A stretch of 64,000 nucleotides of DNA, from assembly GCF_029784165.1 (NCBI RefSeq), contig NC_073696.1:182669998-182733997 (forward strand). Direction: 5' to 3'. Positions 43,441 to 53,352 of this stretch are shown here, one piece after another. The translations under genes were made by a program, and so were the position numbers. Under the pieces are notes generated by a model. That model worked only from the letters and a program-made list of their open reading frames with translations, made no database searches and was not told the DNA's origin. The DNA is from Wyeomyia smithii (taxonomy: Eukaryota > Arthropoda > Insecta > Diptera > Culicidae). Numbering within the stretch: position 1 is the stretch's first letter; the number at the start of each line of letters is the position of its first letter.

Positions 43441-43803
43441 TAGCGTTGCACCGAATAATAGGGCTGGGAAAAAGTTTTTTTGTGGAAACTACCGAATTTC
43501 TAGTTTACAGAATAATGAGTTTAACTTGATCTTGTCGAGGGTAATCCACTTTAAGTCAAGAATAATTTGGTTTTTAGTTTTTCTCCGTTTATCATCATGT
43601 TTCGTTGAATATTCGGCCAAACAGACGACCGAATATTCAACAGAACATGATGATTAAATGAGAAAAATTAAAAACCAAATTACTATTAAATTAAAGTGAA
43701 TTACCCTAGACAAGGTCGAGTTCAAATCATTATTCGATCGTCCGAATTTTCGGTAATTTTCAAAAATAACATTTTCTCAGCCCTATTATTCGGTGCATCT
43801 CTA
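43441..43803. mobile_element. hAT-type hairpin MITE
   Basis: A 363-bp near-complete palindrome. The ends are TAGCGTTGCACCGAATAAT (left) and TAGAGATGCACCGAATAAT (right, inward), a hAT-like TAG...GCACCGAATA terminus. A perfect 8-bp duplication, ataatgag, lies at 43433-43440 and 43804-43811. The arms (about 170 bp) pair around a small loop near 43619-43627. There is no coding sequence. Confidence 0.88.
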
Positions 43804-43824
43804 ATAATGAGTACCTAAGTGCAG

Positions 43825-44003
43825 TAATTCATGATGTGATTTTCGCCTGCTTTGCATCCCGAGTTTTCAACACAGGCGAAACGGTGCCAGCTGCATTTCT
43901 TAGCACTGTCAAGAAGCTCGAGCGCTTCAGTGACAACAAGGAGGCACAGGAAGAGATTAACAAGAACCTGTTAAATGGTGTACTGGATCAAACTGCATCA
44001 TAA
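43825..44003 (+). other. Candidate terminal exon of an unknown host gene
   Basis: An open frame follows a possible acceptor (gtgcag, ending 43824) and ends at TAA 44001-44003. It reads VIHDVIFACFASRVFNTGE, then TVPAAFLSTVKKLERFSDNK and EAQEEINKNLLNGVLDQTAS. Third positions are rich in G and C (AAG, CTC, GAG, CGC, AAC), unlike the surrounding DNA. An AATAAA occurs at 44063-44068, 60 bp after the stop. An alternative acceptor, ttttcaacacag, ends at 43876 and would give a shorter exon. I do not recognise the protein and cannot find upstream exons. It could be a retrocopy remnant. Confidence 0.4.
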
Positions 44004-44070
44004 AAATAGCTTTGGTAAACTTCGCTCATCCAACCAACCGCCTTATAACTTTCAGGTAGTGAAATAAAAC

Positions 44071-45010
44071 ATGTTATTTAGAAGAATTTCATCCACGTAT
44101 CCAAATACACGAACTTTCCTCTTAACACTATTCGTAAGGTCTTGTACAACGTTTGGACCCACTGTTTTTTTTTGTATGGAAATCAATTTTCTCTTCATAT
44201 CCTCTTCCGGATTTACTTCCTTAGAATGTTTCCGTAGCGCCTGCTTCTTGATGGTCCAATCTCAATTGGCCGCAGTTCACGTCCGGGGGATTGAGATGCT
44301 TTGGTACAAAATTGACTTCCTTAGTCTCATACCACTCCAGAACATATTTCGAGTAATGACACGAGGCTAAATCCTGCCAGAAAGTTGTAGGACAATAGTG
44401 TGACCTCAGAAGTGGAAGTAAACGGTTTCAGAGGCTTCCATTCAAGGATACCTACCCATTGAGCGTCGCGGTTGTCACAAATAGGGTGCTCCGCTTCTGC
44501 TTTCTAACGGCCTCAGGAACTTCGAATTTATGATGAGCGGTGAAATACTGAAGCCCCGGAAGCTGCCGTAAGTCTGCTTTTACATATGTCTCGTCATCCA
44601 TAATGAGGTAATGTGGGTGTAGAACTTACGTGCACGTGTTTTCGCCGCACCGTGTTCTGCTGTTCATTGCGATTCGGCGCCTTCTGAACTATGCATGGGT
44701 AATCCTTCACGTTTTTACTCAAATGCAGTTTTTTAGCCACATCTCTAACTGCACGGATTCCTCTTGAAAGTCTGAACTATCCGCTTGTGATCTTTTACAC
44801 TATACGGAGATCCATTTTTGCCATTTTTTCTTTCCGGTTAATAAACGAACGCTGGTTGTACCGATTAAAACGCGAGTTACCGTAGATTGAACCATTCACA
44901 GCTTCCTGCTGATTGCACCATGAGAAAGAGTTGGATTTTCGAGGTATGTGCGCCAAATTTCTTCACACCTCTTATGTTCTGCCGATTCTCTCTTCGCAAC
45001 GATTGCACAA
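44071..45010 (-). pseudogene. mariner-type (DD37-like) transposase relic
   Basis: The minus strand keeps a second helix-turn-helix segment (GIRAVRDVAKKLHLSKNV near 44740), then VQKAPNRNEQQNTV. The first catalytic region reads MDDETYVKADLRQLPGLQYF (44602-44543). The second reads TTFWQDLASCHYSKYVLEWY (about 44388-44325), followed by VNFVPKHLNPPDVN. The C-terminus runs to about 44071. Family members read WPDLASCHY..LEWYE...NFVPK, followed by a LRPIE motif, which is lost here. Many frameshifts and stops are present. No bounding TIRs were found. Confidence 0.8.
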
Positions 45011-45403
45011 TACACATTGAACAAATTTCACCGTTGAGAATATCAGTAAAATGTTACAGCCATTTGAAAATGATGCAATTTGATTCCATACACCCTTTAC
45101 TACCGGTAGAATTGTTCATTTTTTAAGTATTGTTGCTCGTATGCATAACCCAAGTATTTTCGAATTTTCTCCCTAGTGGACCAATGTTGATCGAAGAGTA
45201 GATGCTTAGGTTTGTAGACATAAGCAACCGTTCTGCCGTCTTCCTCAACAGCGCATAGTGGAAAAAACCTCGATTTTTCAGGTCAATGTTTTCGATGTTT
45301 TGCATTTTTCCGAAGATTCTCAAAGTGTAAATGACCTTTTCCCAAAGTTTCATGACAATCGGTTGAAATATAAATTTTTAATCGCACTTTGAATGTTGCT
45401 ATA

Positions 45404-46449
45404 CACTCCTCCCACAATTATGGATCTCCCACATTTACGGATCACTTTTGTGTCTCATGTTATTTAACTCAGTCAAACTAACGGTTCGAAGGCATGTAAC
45501 ATTTTTGCAGTAAAATATGCCATATTTGCTAGCTTTGAACTCAGAAAACATCGTTCTTATTCCTAGATTGATGTGTTTTCTATAAGCGTGAAATATTGTC
45601 TTTTGTGGTTTTTCTCAATCAGCGTAAGTAGCGCGCTCATCATTCATAAGGTTCATATGTGATATAATCGCTATTTCTCGTGCAAAAAATAACTCATACA
45701 CAAAGATCAACGTAAGTTCTCGCGATTTATCAAAATATTGATGGTTGATAACAATTTTTCTGTAAAAACTAGTTATTTTCCAAGTTCCATAATAGGGACC
45801 GACACAAGATAGTTCTCTATAAATATGGATCACTCCAATTCAAATGTGATTTTCACCAACTAAAACACCCTCTCAGCTTCTATTGAGCTCTAAACGGAAG
45901 CTAAACAGTGCTGAGCCTTTGAAAACTATTATTTCCAAGGCACCAGGGACAGGAAAACTACGTAAAGCTGGAAACTGTTATGATGTACCGTATACAATGG
46001 TTAATTGCTACCTTTGGGAGCGACAGACCTGTACTCTCGATCTAACTGCAACCTCAAACCACATAAAATGTGGCCAGGCCATGCGGGATCTTTAATATGA
46101 TTTGAGATATGTTATTTATTCATATTACATAATTTGAATAAGGTTTATTGAATGAATTCGTTGCTAAAAGCTGTTTTCATTTTGCTGATCCTTAACATAA
46201 TGCGAATTGTTTCATAATTAGAACCGCTGTCAAAAGCGATCCATAATTGTGTATTTGGTGAGCTATAAAATAAATATATTTTCTGAGAAATATTCACAAA
46301 ACATGGAAAGAAATACTCAATGAAGTGAAAGATTACATATTTCTGTGACTGAAAACATTCATAGAGTACTTATAAACAATAAAATTGGTCAGAAATGATT
46401 TTTTGAATTCATACATCTTCTTGAGTGACTCATAATCGTGGGGGTACTG
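45404..46449 (+). mobile_element. pogo-like DNA element, deleted
   Basis: The ends are CACTCCTCCCACAATTATGG (left) and CAGTACCCCCACGATTATGA (right, inward), with TA on both sides (45402-45403, 46450-46451). A further inverted copy of the ccataattgtg motif lies near 46245. The interior keeps one piece of coding sequence, a helix-turn-helix start at about 45883-46095. The catalytic part of the transposase is missing. The size is 1046 bp. Confidence 0.8.
45883..46095 (+). pseudogene. pogo/psq-type helix-turn-helix fragment
   Basis: The plus frame reads SSKRKLNSAEPLKTIISKAP, then LRKAGNCYDVPYTMVNCYL. The pattern LRKA...Y.VPYTT...YL is that of the N-terminal DNA-binding domain of pogo/Tigger-type transposases. 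The annotated start is not an ATG. Only about 70 residues remain, followed by a stop and non-coding sequence. Confidence 0.6.
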
Positions 46450-46451
46450 TA

Positions 46452-47580
46452 TCAGGTAATTTCAATGATTTTCATGTTTGAAATCACAATTTTTAGCTCA
46501 AGTTTAAATACCTGAAACTTCCTCAGTTTCGATCCGATTTTGATTCAACAAGTTTCATTTTGAAGGGAAATTTCTCAATCGAGGTAAAACATATTGCAAG
46601 GAAGCCAAAAAAAACATGTATTTCTAATTTAATTTCTACCGTAAAATCTTGTGAAACAGTTCGGAACGATCGAATAACCAACAATTAATGGTAAATTTAT
46701 TGTACTTTTCAAGTTTTTGGGTCCCGTTTTGCACATCGTTGCTCATAGGGAGATATTTTGAAAATAAAACTATGGAGACGTATGGTGGTCAGTTCTAAAA
46801 TATTAAATTTCATATAACTAAACAACATGATTGACTGTGAAGTATACATGAAGTTTTTTCCAGTAGTTTCAAGATTTTTTATATAAACTTTTAAACCGCT
46901 TTCAGTACTGCAAGATGTATAAAGAGAGAATAAATTGAATTGATGAGAAATAAATATATCGTCTGTTATATTTTCACTGACGTTGAAATAAACTACCATA
47001 CGATCTCATAATTTTCCTTAAAAGACCCCTAACTTGTCGCAGAAAGATCTTGAATTAATCAAACGGCTTAAAAGCTAAAAAATTTTCAAAATAAAATAAT
47101 TGAATTATGACGATTCTTGCACCACCCTAATTCAAAAAGTAGTACTCTAAGAACCTACAAAAAATGCGATTCTAAATTTTTTCGATGAAGAACAAGTGTG
47201 GAAACCACCAAAATATTCATATTAGCACCTATATCCTTCCCGCCGCTTTTATTTCGTCTTAACTTCCGACTACTCGACTTAAAGAAGAGATAATATAAAA
47301 CTACTCTTACTTAAAAAAAGTAAAACAGTAAATTGAACAAATAAGAGCAATGGGATGAATATAGGTGTTGAGATAAATATAAGAGCGGTTCTCCTATCAA
47401 AATTTTAAGCAAGATTGAAGCAAAAACAAAACTCTGATTATGAGAAAGGTCTAACGGCACTTCAGGTGCGTAAATGGTTTTTTTTCTACATTTTCTCTCA
47501 TCAGAAATGAGTTCACCACTCCAAATTGTAATAATATGTAATTTCCAATCATATGAAAAAGACTTTTAGGGGTTTTCCGA
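46452..47580. other. Unassigned AT-rich interval
   Basis: No recognisable genes or bounded elements in about 1.1 kb. A 96-codon minus frame at 46709-46999 has no known motif. Confidence 0.5.
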
Positions 47581-47800
47581 CTTTTATATAGAACCCTGCC
47601 ACCGTGCAGCGGATAATTATTGCAAGCGGAGTCTATCCTGGTTCCCTGTAGAAAATTGTTTTGGCGGTTCTAACATCAGGCATCCTGGCCACATACCCAG
47701 CTCACTGCCGCCAGCAAATTGAACGTGGAAACACCTAGCACTCGTTAATCGGCTTCCTTTAGCGTCCATGATTCGTGACAGTAAGAACGGGGAGGATCAG
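47581..47800 (-). pseudogene. Non-LTR RT C-terminal fragment
   Basis: The minus strand reads AGYVARMPDVRTAKTIFYRE near 47700-47640, the conserved WAGHVARMPDER-type motif found near the C-terminus of RTE-like mosquito ORFs. The rest is decayed. Confidence 0.5.
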
Positions 47801-47963
47801 CGTTCTATGCATCGCCACTTTTGTACAAGTCTGCAGGCTATGACACTTTAGATGGTTACGGAGGCCGTCTAAAATCCTATGCAACATATATTACGATAAG
47901 ATATATCCAAAATGCTACCACTTCACATGACGCACACAAATATACGCTCAAATACATGCTTAC

Positions 47964-48880
47964 TAGGGTGGGGGATCGTTATATGAAAAAAAAAAACGAA
48001 ACTTGAAAGCAGAAAGCCAGAACCAAGTTTTTTTTTGTTCTATTTGGGACCCTAAACAATCCTGAATTTATTGGAAGTCGATTGGTTTTGTCTCCGCTTG
48101 GCGCATTGCATTTTAAATTTATATGGAGATTTGTATGGAAAAACCAACTTTTTTGCATTTTCCATTCTAAAGAGCTCAAAATGGCTCAAACCATAGGTTT
48201 CATGACTTCAAATAGTAGGTTTTTTTATGCCTAACAACTTGGCCGAAGACATTAAATAGCTAGGGTCTGCCAAAAAAATACTAGAGCTGTTCAAAGTTGA
48301 GTATGTCGAAATTTATGTTGCAAATCATTATTACTGCCAACACTGCCAACACTGCAAGTGTACCGGCGTCAGTCAGATTTCCATCAGATGTAACCTCTGA
48401 AACACGTTGTAGATTCTACCTACGCCTAGAATATTGACCTAAATTTGTTTGCTTGGTCAAGCTGAGTGTATAAACTCGTTACGACAGGTTAACTTTGATG
48501 GGAATCCTACTGACGCCGGTACATTGGTAATGTTGACAGAAAACAAGATTTTCTGCATTTGAATCGACATACTCAACTTTGAACAGCTATAGGTCTTCTT
48601 AGGGACATTTTAGATCTTCAGTGCCTTCTGAAAAGTTGTTAGGCATCTTAAATACTATACTTTAACATAATGTAGTGCATTATTAGAGCATTATTGAGCT
48701 CTCTAGAAAGGTAAATGCAAAAAAGTAGGTTTTCCCATATGAATTTTCATACAAATTTGAAATGCAATGCGCCAAGCGGAGACAAAACCAATCGACTTCC
48801 GGTAAGTTTAGGGTTGTTTGGGACCCCAAAAGGAACCAAAAAACTTGGTTCTGAAAAATGGATTAATTGTCCCCACCCTA
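47964..48880. mobile_element. 917-bp palindromic MITE
   Basis: Almost the whole element is an imperfect palindrome. The left arm (47964-48425) and right arm (about 48430-48880) can be paired, for example ggaagtcgattggttttgtc at 48079 with its complement near 48785. The ends are TAGGGTGGGG and CCCCACCCTA. An 8-bp near-duplication, atgcttac and ttgcttac, flanks the element (47956-47963 and 48881-48888). A TA duplication is the alternative reading. The arms differ by scattered substitutions and small indels. It is non-coding. Confidence 0.85.
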
Positions 48881-49039
48881 TTGCTTACTGAGGCCAGCAA
48901 AAACAACTTCCACAATGAGGTGTGTTCTACTTAGTATTTGACTGCTTCTTTTTATTTACTGCAGCGCCTCTAGTTTTCGTACCTAGAAAATAACAAAAGC
49001 GTTTTGATCTGGAGGTTTGTTTACTTAGTGGGGAAAATT

Positions 49040-49470
49040 TCGTCAGGATTGGTACACGCGTTGAAAAGGTATCGATGATGGAACGAGAGAGACGAAAAAA
49101 AATTGCGCACTCCTACGTTGAAAACCCAACATAGTCAGGAAGAATGATCGCCAAGGCTCAAACTACCGAAATCGACTTTGAATACCGTGCTCAAACGTTA
49201 CCGGGACACTTAAACGGTGGATAGCACTAAATAAATCAAACGTAGAAGTGGAACATTGGACCGGTAACCACAAATCCTGAGGTCTCCCTCCGTAATTTTG
49301 CAAATAGGTTCAATGCAGCACAGAGTACAGTGTGTCGAATCTGTATACGTGAAAGACTACGGTCGTATCATGCCAGCAAACAACCCAACAGGACGCTGAA
49401 ACAGAACCGAGTAAGAAAGCTATACGAGTAAGTCCTGACAGAGAACAACGGTTGTAAATAGACGTTCTCG
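49040..49470 (+). pseudogene. mariner-type transposase N-terminal relic
   Basis: The plus strand reads RERRKKIAHSYVENPT, then frames equivalent to NFANRFNAAQSTVCRICIRE and LRSYHASKQPNRTLKQNRV, followed by RKLYE and NGCK. This is the DNA-binding half (two helix-turn-helix segments) of a mariner-type transposase. It ends where the first catalytic DDETYV region should follow. At 49473 it is cut off by the R1-like copy, and its catalytic half is not seen downstream of 53352. Confidence 0.75.
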
Positions 49471-49472
49471 CA

Positions 49473-50047
49473 CCGGCGAGATGATCCTTGAGCTCCGTAA
49501 GGATGCTAAAAACAAGGGCGCTGCCTACAAGACGGTAGCCGAGCAGGTCCTCGGGAAAGATGTGCAAATTCGGGCACTCACCTCAGAGGTGACTCTCCAG
49601 CTCAAAAACCTGGATGAAATCACCGAGAGGTGCGATATTGCACAGGCCCTCAAGGAGAAGTGCGGAGTGGAAGTAGCCACTGAGGTAATTCGCCTCCGAA
49701 AGGGTCCAGCGGGGACCCAGGTGGCCACTTTCCGGCTTGCATCGGTCGATGCAACTCTGGCCCTGAAGACAGCCAAACTTAAGGTTGGCTGGTCAGTATG
49801 TCCCCTGAGCATACTCCAGCAGCCGGACGTTTGCTTCAGGTGTTTTGAGGGAGGACACAAGTCCTGGACCTGCAAGGGGCCCGATAGGAGCCAGTTATGT
49901 AGGCGTTGTGGTGGTGCTGGCCATAAAGCTAAAGACTGCGGGGAGCCTCCCAAGTGCTTGGTATGTACTGGAAAACGGGACGCCAAGCACTTTATGGGAG
50001 GCCCACGGTGCCCAGCCGGTAAGGCGGCCACGAAACCACGGGCGTGA
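49473..50047 (+). CDS. R1-like ORF1 C-terminal part, triple zinc knuckle
   Basis: An open frame from the truncation point to TGA at 50045-50047. It reads RTGEMILELRKDAKNKGAAY, VTLQLKNLDEITERCDIAQA and KVGWSVCPLSILQQPDVCF. Three cysteine/histidine motifs follow: CFRCFEGGHKSWTC, CRRCGGAGHKAKDC and a longer CLVCTGKRDAKHF...C motif. The protein family binds element RNA. The frame ends GKAATKPRA. ORF2 begins in an overlapping frame at the GTG of this stop region. The N-terminal half is missing through 5' truncation. Confidence 0.85.
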
Positions 50048-50342
50048 GGGTGACACAATTGAACCTGAACCATTGCTATGCGGCACAGCAGCTGCTATAC
50101 CAAGCAGCGTCTGAGTCGCGGTCGGACATCGCAATCGTATCGGACCCCTACTGCATTCCTCCCGGAAACGGTAATTGGGTTGCAGATAAGTCCAGTACGG
50201 CGGCCATATGCACGACCAGCAAGTTCCCGGTTCAGGAGGTTGTGTCAACCTCAAATGAAGGATACGCGGTTGCCAAGGTGGACGGAGTGTTCACTGCAGT
50301 TGTTATGCTCCGCCGCGTTGGTCTATCGAAAGGTTCACCCAG

Positions 50343-53102
50343 ATGGTCGATTTGTTATCTATGGAGCTGACGGGACTAACACCCTTAGTAGTGGCGGGCG
50401 ACTTCAACGCTTGGGCTGTTGAGTGGGGAAGCCGCTGCACGAACCGGAGGGGTCAGATCTTGTTGGAAGCTTTGGCAAAGCTCAACCTAGATCTGGCCAA
50501 CGTTGGAACCAAGTGTACATTCAGCAGAAATGGTGCGGAGTCGATCATCGACGTGACGTTCTCCAGCCCAGGACTGATCGTGAACTGGAGGGTAGACGAT
50601 GGCTACACCTATAGTGACCACCAGTCGGTCTGCTATAGCGTAGTCCAGAACGTGAGGCGGCAGGCGACGGGTAGAGCCAATACTCCGACCGTCCGCGGGT
50701 GGAAGACATCGCATTTCGATGCCGAGGTATTTGCAGAAGCAATGAGAAGAGAGCGCGAGGGGGGCAGTTGGCTCCGCCCGAGTGCTGACCAATTAGTTGC
50801 CACATTATCGCGGGCGTGCGACGCCACCATGCCTAGGACCCGCCAACCTAGGAATGGTAAGTCACCGGTATACTGGTGGACCGACGCGATAGCGGACCTC
50901 CGTAGCGCGTGCCTCCGTGCAAGACGGATGTTGCAACGTGCACGTACCGATGCACAGAGGGTAGAGCGCCGTGTAGTATTCGGATCTGCAAGATCGGCGC
51001 TTAAAAGTGCGATAAAGGCGAGCAAAAGGGCCTGCTTCGATAGGCTATGCGCGAGTGCCAATACGAATCCGTGGGGCAACGCCTACAGAGTCGTAATGGC
51101 GAAGACCAAAGGCGTGTTGGCGCCTGCAGAGCGATCACCAGCGATGCTGGAGCGTATCATCGAGGGACTCTTTCCACGACACGAGCCAAATCCTTGGCCT
51201 CCGGTTGCTGAGTCTCACGTCCGACGTTCCAGTATCTCAGACACAGACCAGGGATGGTCGGCCAACCTGCCGGGCATCCAATCCGTGAGAGACGGCAGCC
51301 GTGCCGAGGTTGTGGAGGAGGTAAGGGTTACGAATGAGGAACTCATCGTGATCGCCAACTCCCTAAAGGTGAGCAAGGCACCGGGACCGGATGGAATCCC
51401 GAACTTGGCCATCAGGACGGCCATGAAAGTGGCCCCCGATCTATTTCGAGCAGTCATGCAGAAGTGCCTGGATGACTGCCTCTTTCCGGACAGGTGGAAG
51501 CGACAGAGATTGGTGCTGTTGCCGAAGGCTGGGAAACCGCCAGGGGAACCATCGGCATACAGACCTATCTGTCTGCTGGACACTACGGGCAAGGTGCTTG
51601 AGAGGATTATCCTCAACAGACTGGTGAAGTACACAGAGGGTGTAAACGGTCTGGCAAGTAACCAGTTCGGCTTCCGGAAAGGTAGATCCACGCTGGATGC
51701 TATTCTCTCTGTCACCAAGACGGCAGAGGTAGCACTCCAGCGTAAGAGTTGGGGCATTCGCTATTGCGCAATCGTCACGCTTGACGTGAAGAATGCATTC
51801 AATAGCGCCAGTTGGGACTCCATAGCGCTCGCGCTTAGGAGCATCCACGTACCGGTGTCGTTGTACAAGATTTTGGAAAATTATTTCCAGAATCGGGTAC
51901 TAGTTTACAACACGGAGGAGGGTCAGAAGTGCGTCCCAATCACCGCAGGGGTACCGCAAGGTTCCATCCTGGGCCCGGTGTTGTGGAATGTCATGTATGA
52001 CGGGGTGTTGGAACTAAAGTTCCCTGTAGGGGTTGTGATCGTCGGTTTCGCAGACGACATCACGCTAGAGGTCTACGGCGAGTCGATCGAAGAGGTCGAG
52101 TTGACGGCCGCGCACTGCATACGCAAGGTCGAAGACTGGATGCACTCTAGGAAACTGGAGTTAGCGCACCATAAAACGGAGGTTACGGTTGTGAACAACC
52201 GCAAATTAGAGCAACAGGCGGTGGTCAGAGTCGGTGACTGCACCATTACCTCAAGGCGTTCCTTGAAGCTCTTGGGGGTTATGGTTGACGATAAGCTCAC
52301 ATTAAGAGTCACCGACTATGCCTGTAGGAGGGCTTCAACGGCCGCTGCAGGACTATCTCGAATGATGTCCAATAGCTCAGCGGTATATGGCAGCAAGCGT
52401 AAACTTCTTGCCAGCGTGGTTTCGTCCATACTTAGGTATGGTGGGCCAGCGTGGTCCAAAGCGTTAGGTACCAACAGTCATCGTCGTAAACTGGAAAGTA
52501 CCTACAGGCTCATGTGCCTGAGGGTTGTGAGCGCGTACCGTACAGTGTCATACGACGCAATCTGCGTCCTGTCCGGCATGATGCCTATCAGCATAGCCAT
52601 TAAGGAGGACGTAGAATGCTTCGATCAACGTGACACAAGGGGTATACGAGGCACCAGAAGGTCATTCTCGATGATCAGATGGCAGCAGGAATGGTCCAAT
52701 TCCGCAAAGGGTAGATGGACGCATCGACTTATTCCGGACGTATCCGGATGGGTCGGGAGGCGCCATGGAGAAGTTAACTTCCACTTGACACAGATTCTGT
52801 CAGGTCATGGTTGCTTCAGGCAGTATCTACACAGATTCGGGCATGCGGGGTCCTCCATGTGTCCCGAGTGCGCGGATGCGGAAGAAACTGCTGAGCATGT
52901 CTTCTTCGTGTGCCCTCGTTTTGTGCATGCGCGGAGCGACATGATGGTAGTGAGCGGGCCAGACACCACTCCGGACAACCTAGTTCGGAGGATGTGTAAA
53001 GACCCAAACATTTGGAGGGCGGTTTGTACAGCCGCCTCTCAAATAGTTTTAGAATTGCAAAACAGGCGACAGGTTGACCACCGACACGCCAGTGTCAGCT
53101 AA
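50343..53102 (+). CDS. R1-like ORF2, endonuclease (part) and reverse transcriptase
   Basis: 919 codons without a stop. The same frame can be read upstream to about 50300 (CYAPPRWSIERFTQMVDLL); the first 85 codons of ORF2 (50044-50290, VTQLNLNHCYAAQQLLYQAA) are in another frame because of a small indel. The endonuclease shows GDFNAW (residues 19-24) and SDH (91-93). The reverse transcriptase shows KAPGPDGIPNLAI, AYRPICLLDTTGKVLERIIL, NQFGFRKGRSTLD, AGVPQGSILGPVLWNVMYDG and FADD (569-572). A C-terminal zinc motif CPECADAEETAEHVFFVC lies at 840-857. No RNase H is seen, as usual for the R1 clade. The catalytic residues look intact. Confidence 0.9.
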   Translation: MVDLLSMELTGLTPLVVAGDFNAWAVEWGSRCTNRRGQILLEALAKLNLDLANVGTKCTFSRNGAESIIDVTFSSPGLIVNWRVDDGYTYSDHQSVCYSVVQNVRRQATGRANTPTVRGWKTSHFDAEVFAEAMRREREGGSWLRPSADQLVATLSRACDATMPRTRQPRNGKSPVYWWTDAIADLRSACLRARRMLQRARTDAQRVERRVVFGSARSALKSAIKASKRACFDRLCASANTNPWGNAYRVVMAKTKGVLAPAERSPAMLERIIEGLFPRHEPNPWPPVAESHVRRSSISDTDQGWSANLPGIQSVRDGSRAEVVEEVRVTNEELIVIANSLKVSKAPGPDGIPNLAIRTAMKVAPDLFRAVMQKCLDDCLFPDRWKRQRLVLLPKAGKPPGEPSAYRPICLLDTTGKVLERIILNRLVKYTEGVNGLASNQFGFRKGRSTLDAILSVTKTAEVALQRKSWGIRYCAIVTLDVKNAFNSASWDSIALALRSIHVPVSLYKILENYFQNRVLVYNTEEGQKCVPITAGVPQGSILGPVLWNVMYDGVLELKFPVGVVIVGFADDITLEVYGESIEEVELTAAHCIRKVEDWMHSRKLELAHHKTEVTVVNNRKLEQQAVVRVGDCTITSRRSLKLLGVMVDDKLTLRVTDYACRRASTAAAGLSRMMSNSSAVYGSKRKLLASVVSSILRYGGPAWSKALGTNSHRRKLESTYRLMCLRVVSAYRTVSYDAICVLSGMMPISIAIKEDVECFDQRDTRGIRGTRRSFSMIRWQQEWSNSAKGRWTHRLIPDVSGWVGRRHGEVNFHLTQILSGHGCFRQYLHRFGHAGSSMCPECADAEETAEHVFFVCPRFVHARSDMMVVSGPDTTPDNLVRRMCKDPNIWRAVCTAASQIVLELQNRRQVDHRHASVS

Positions 53103-53352
53103 CGGCCAGTCTCCAGGTTAGTTAGCTAAGTTAGCAAAGAGATCTATAGAACCAAGAGGGTGCACAGAGCACAAAAGCCGCTCCCCGAAGCAATACCTAG
53201 CGGTGGTCCCGGGGAGTATTATGGGCTGGAGACTGGAGGGGTTTTAGTGGGTCCGGTCACTGATTCAAACCAACCCCACACTCCCTGAGGTTGGTCACCT
53301 CAGGGGTTTGGATGCAAATTTCCCCTCCACCTGAAAAAAAAAAAAAAAAAAA

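Larger units (their letters stand above)
49473..53352 (+). mobile_element. R1-like non-LTR retrotransposon, 5'-truncated, second family
   Basis: A 3.9-kb element of a family related to, but clearly diverged from, copies 1-3. It starts inside ORF1, includes all of ORF2 with one frameshift near 50290, has a 3' UTR (53103-53330) and ends in an A run at about 53334-53352. Comparison with copy 3 shows that the missing 5' part includes at least 300 bp of ORF1. No target duplication was identified with confidence. The bases before 49473 belong to a mariner relic. Confidence 0.9.
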
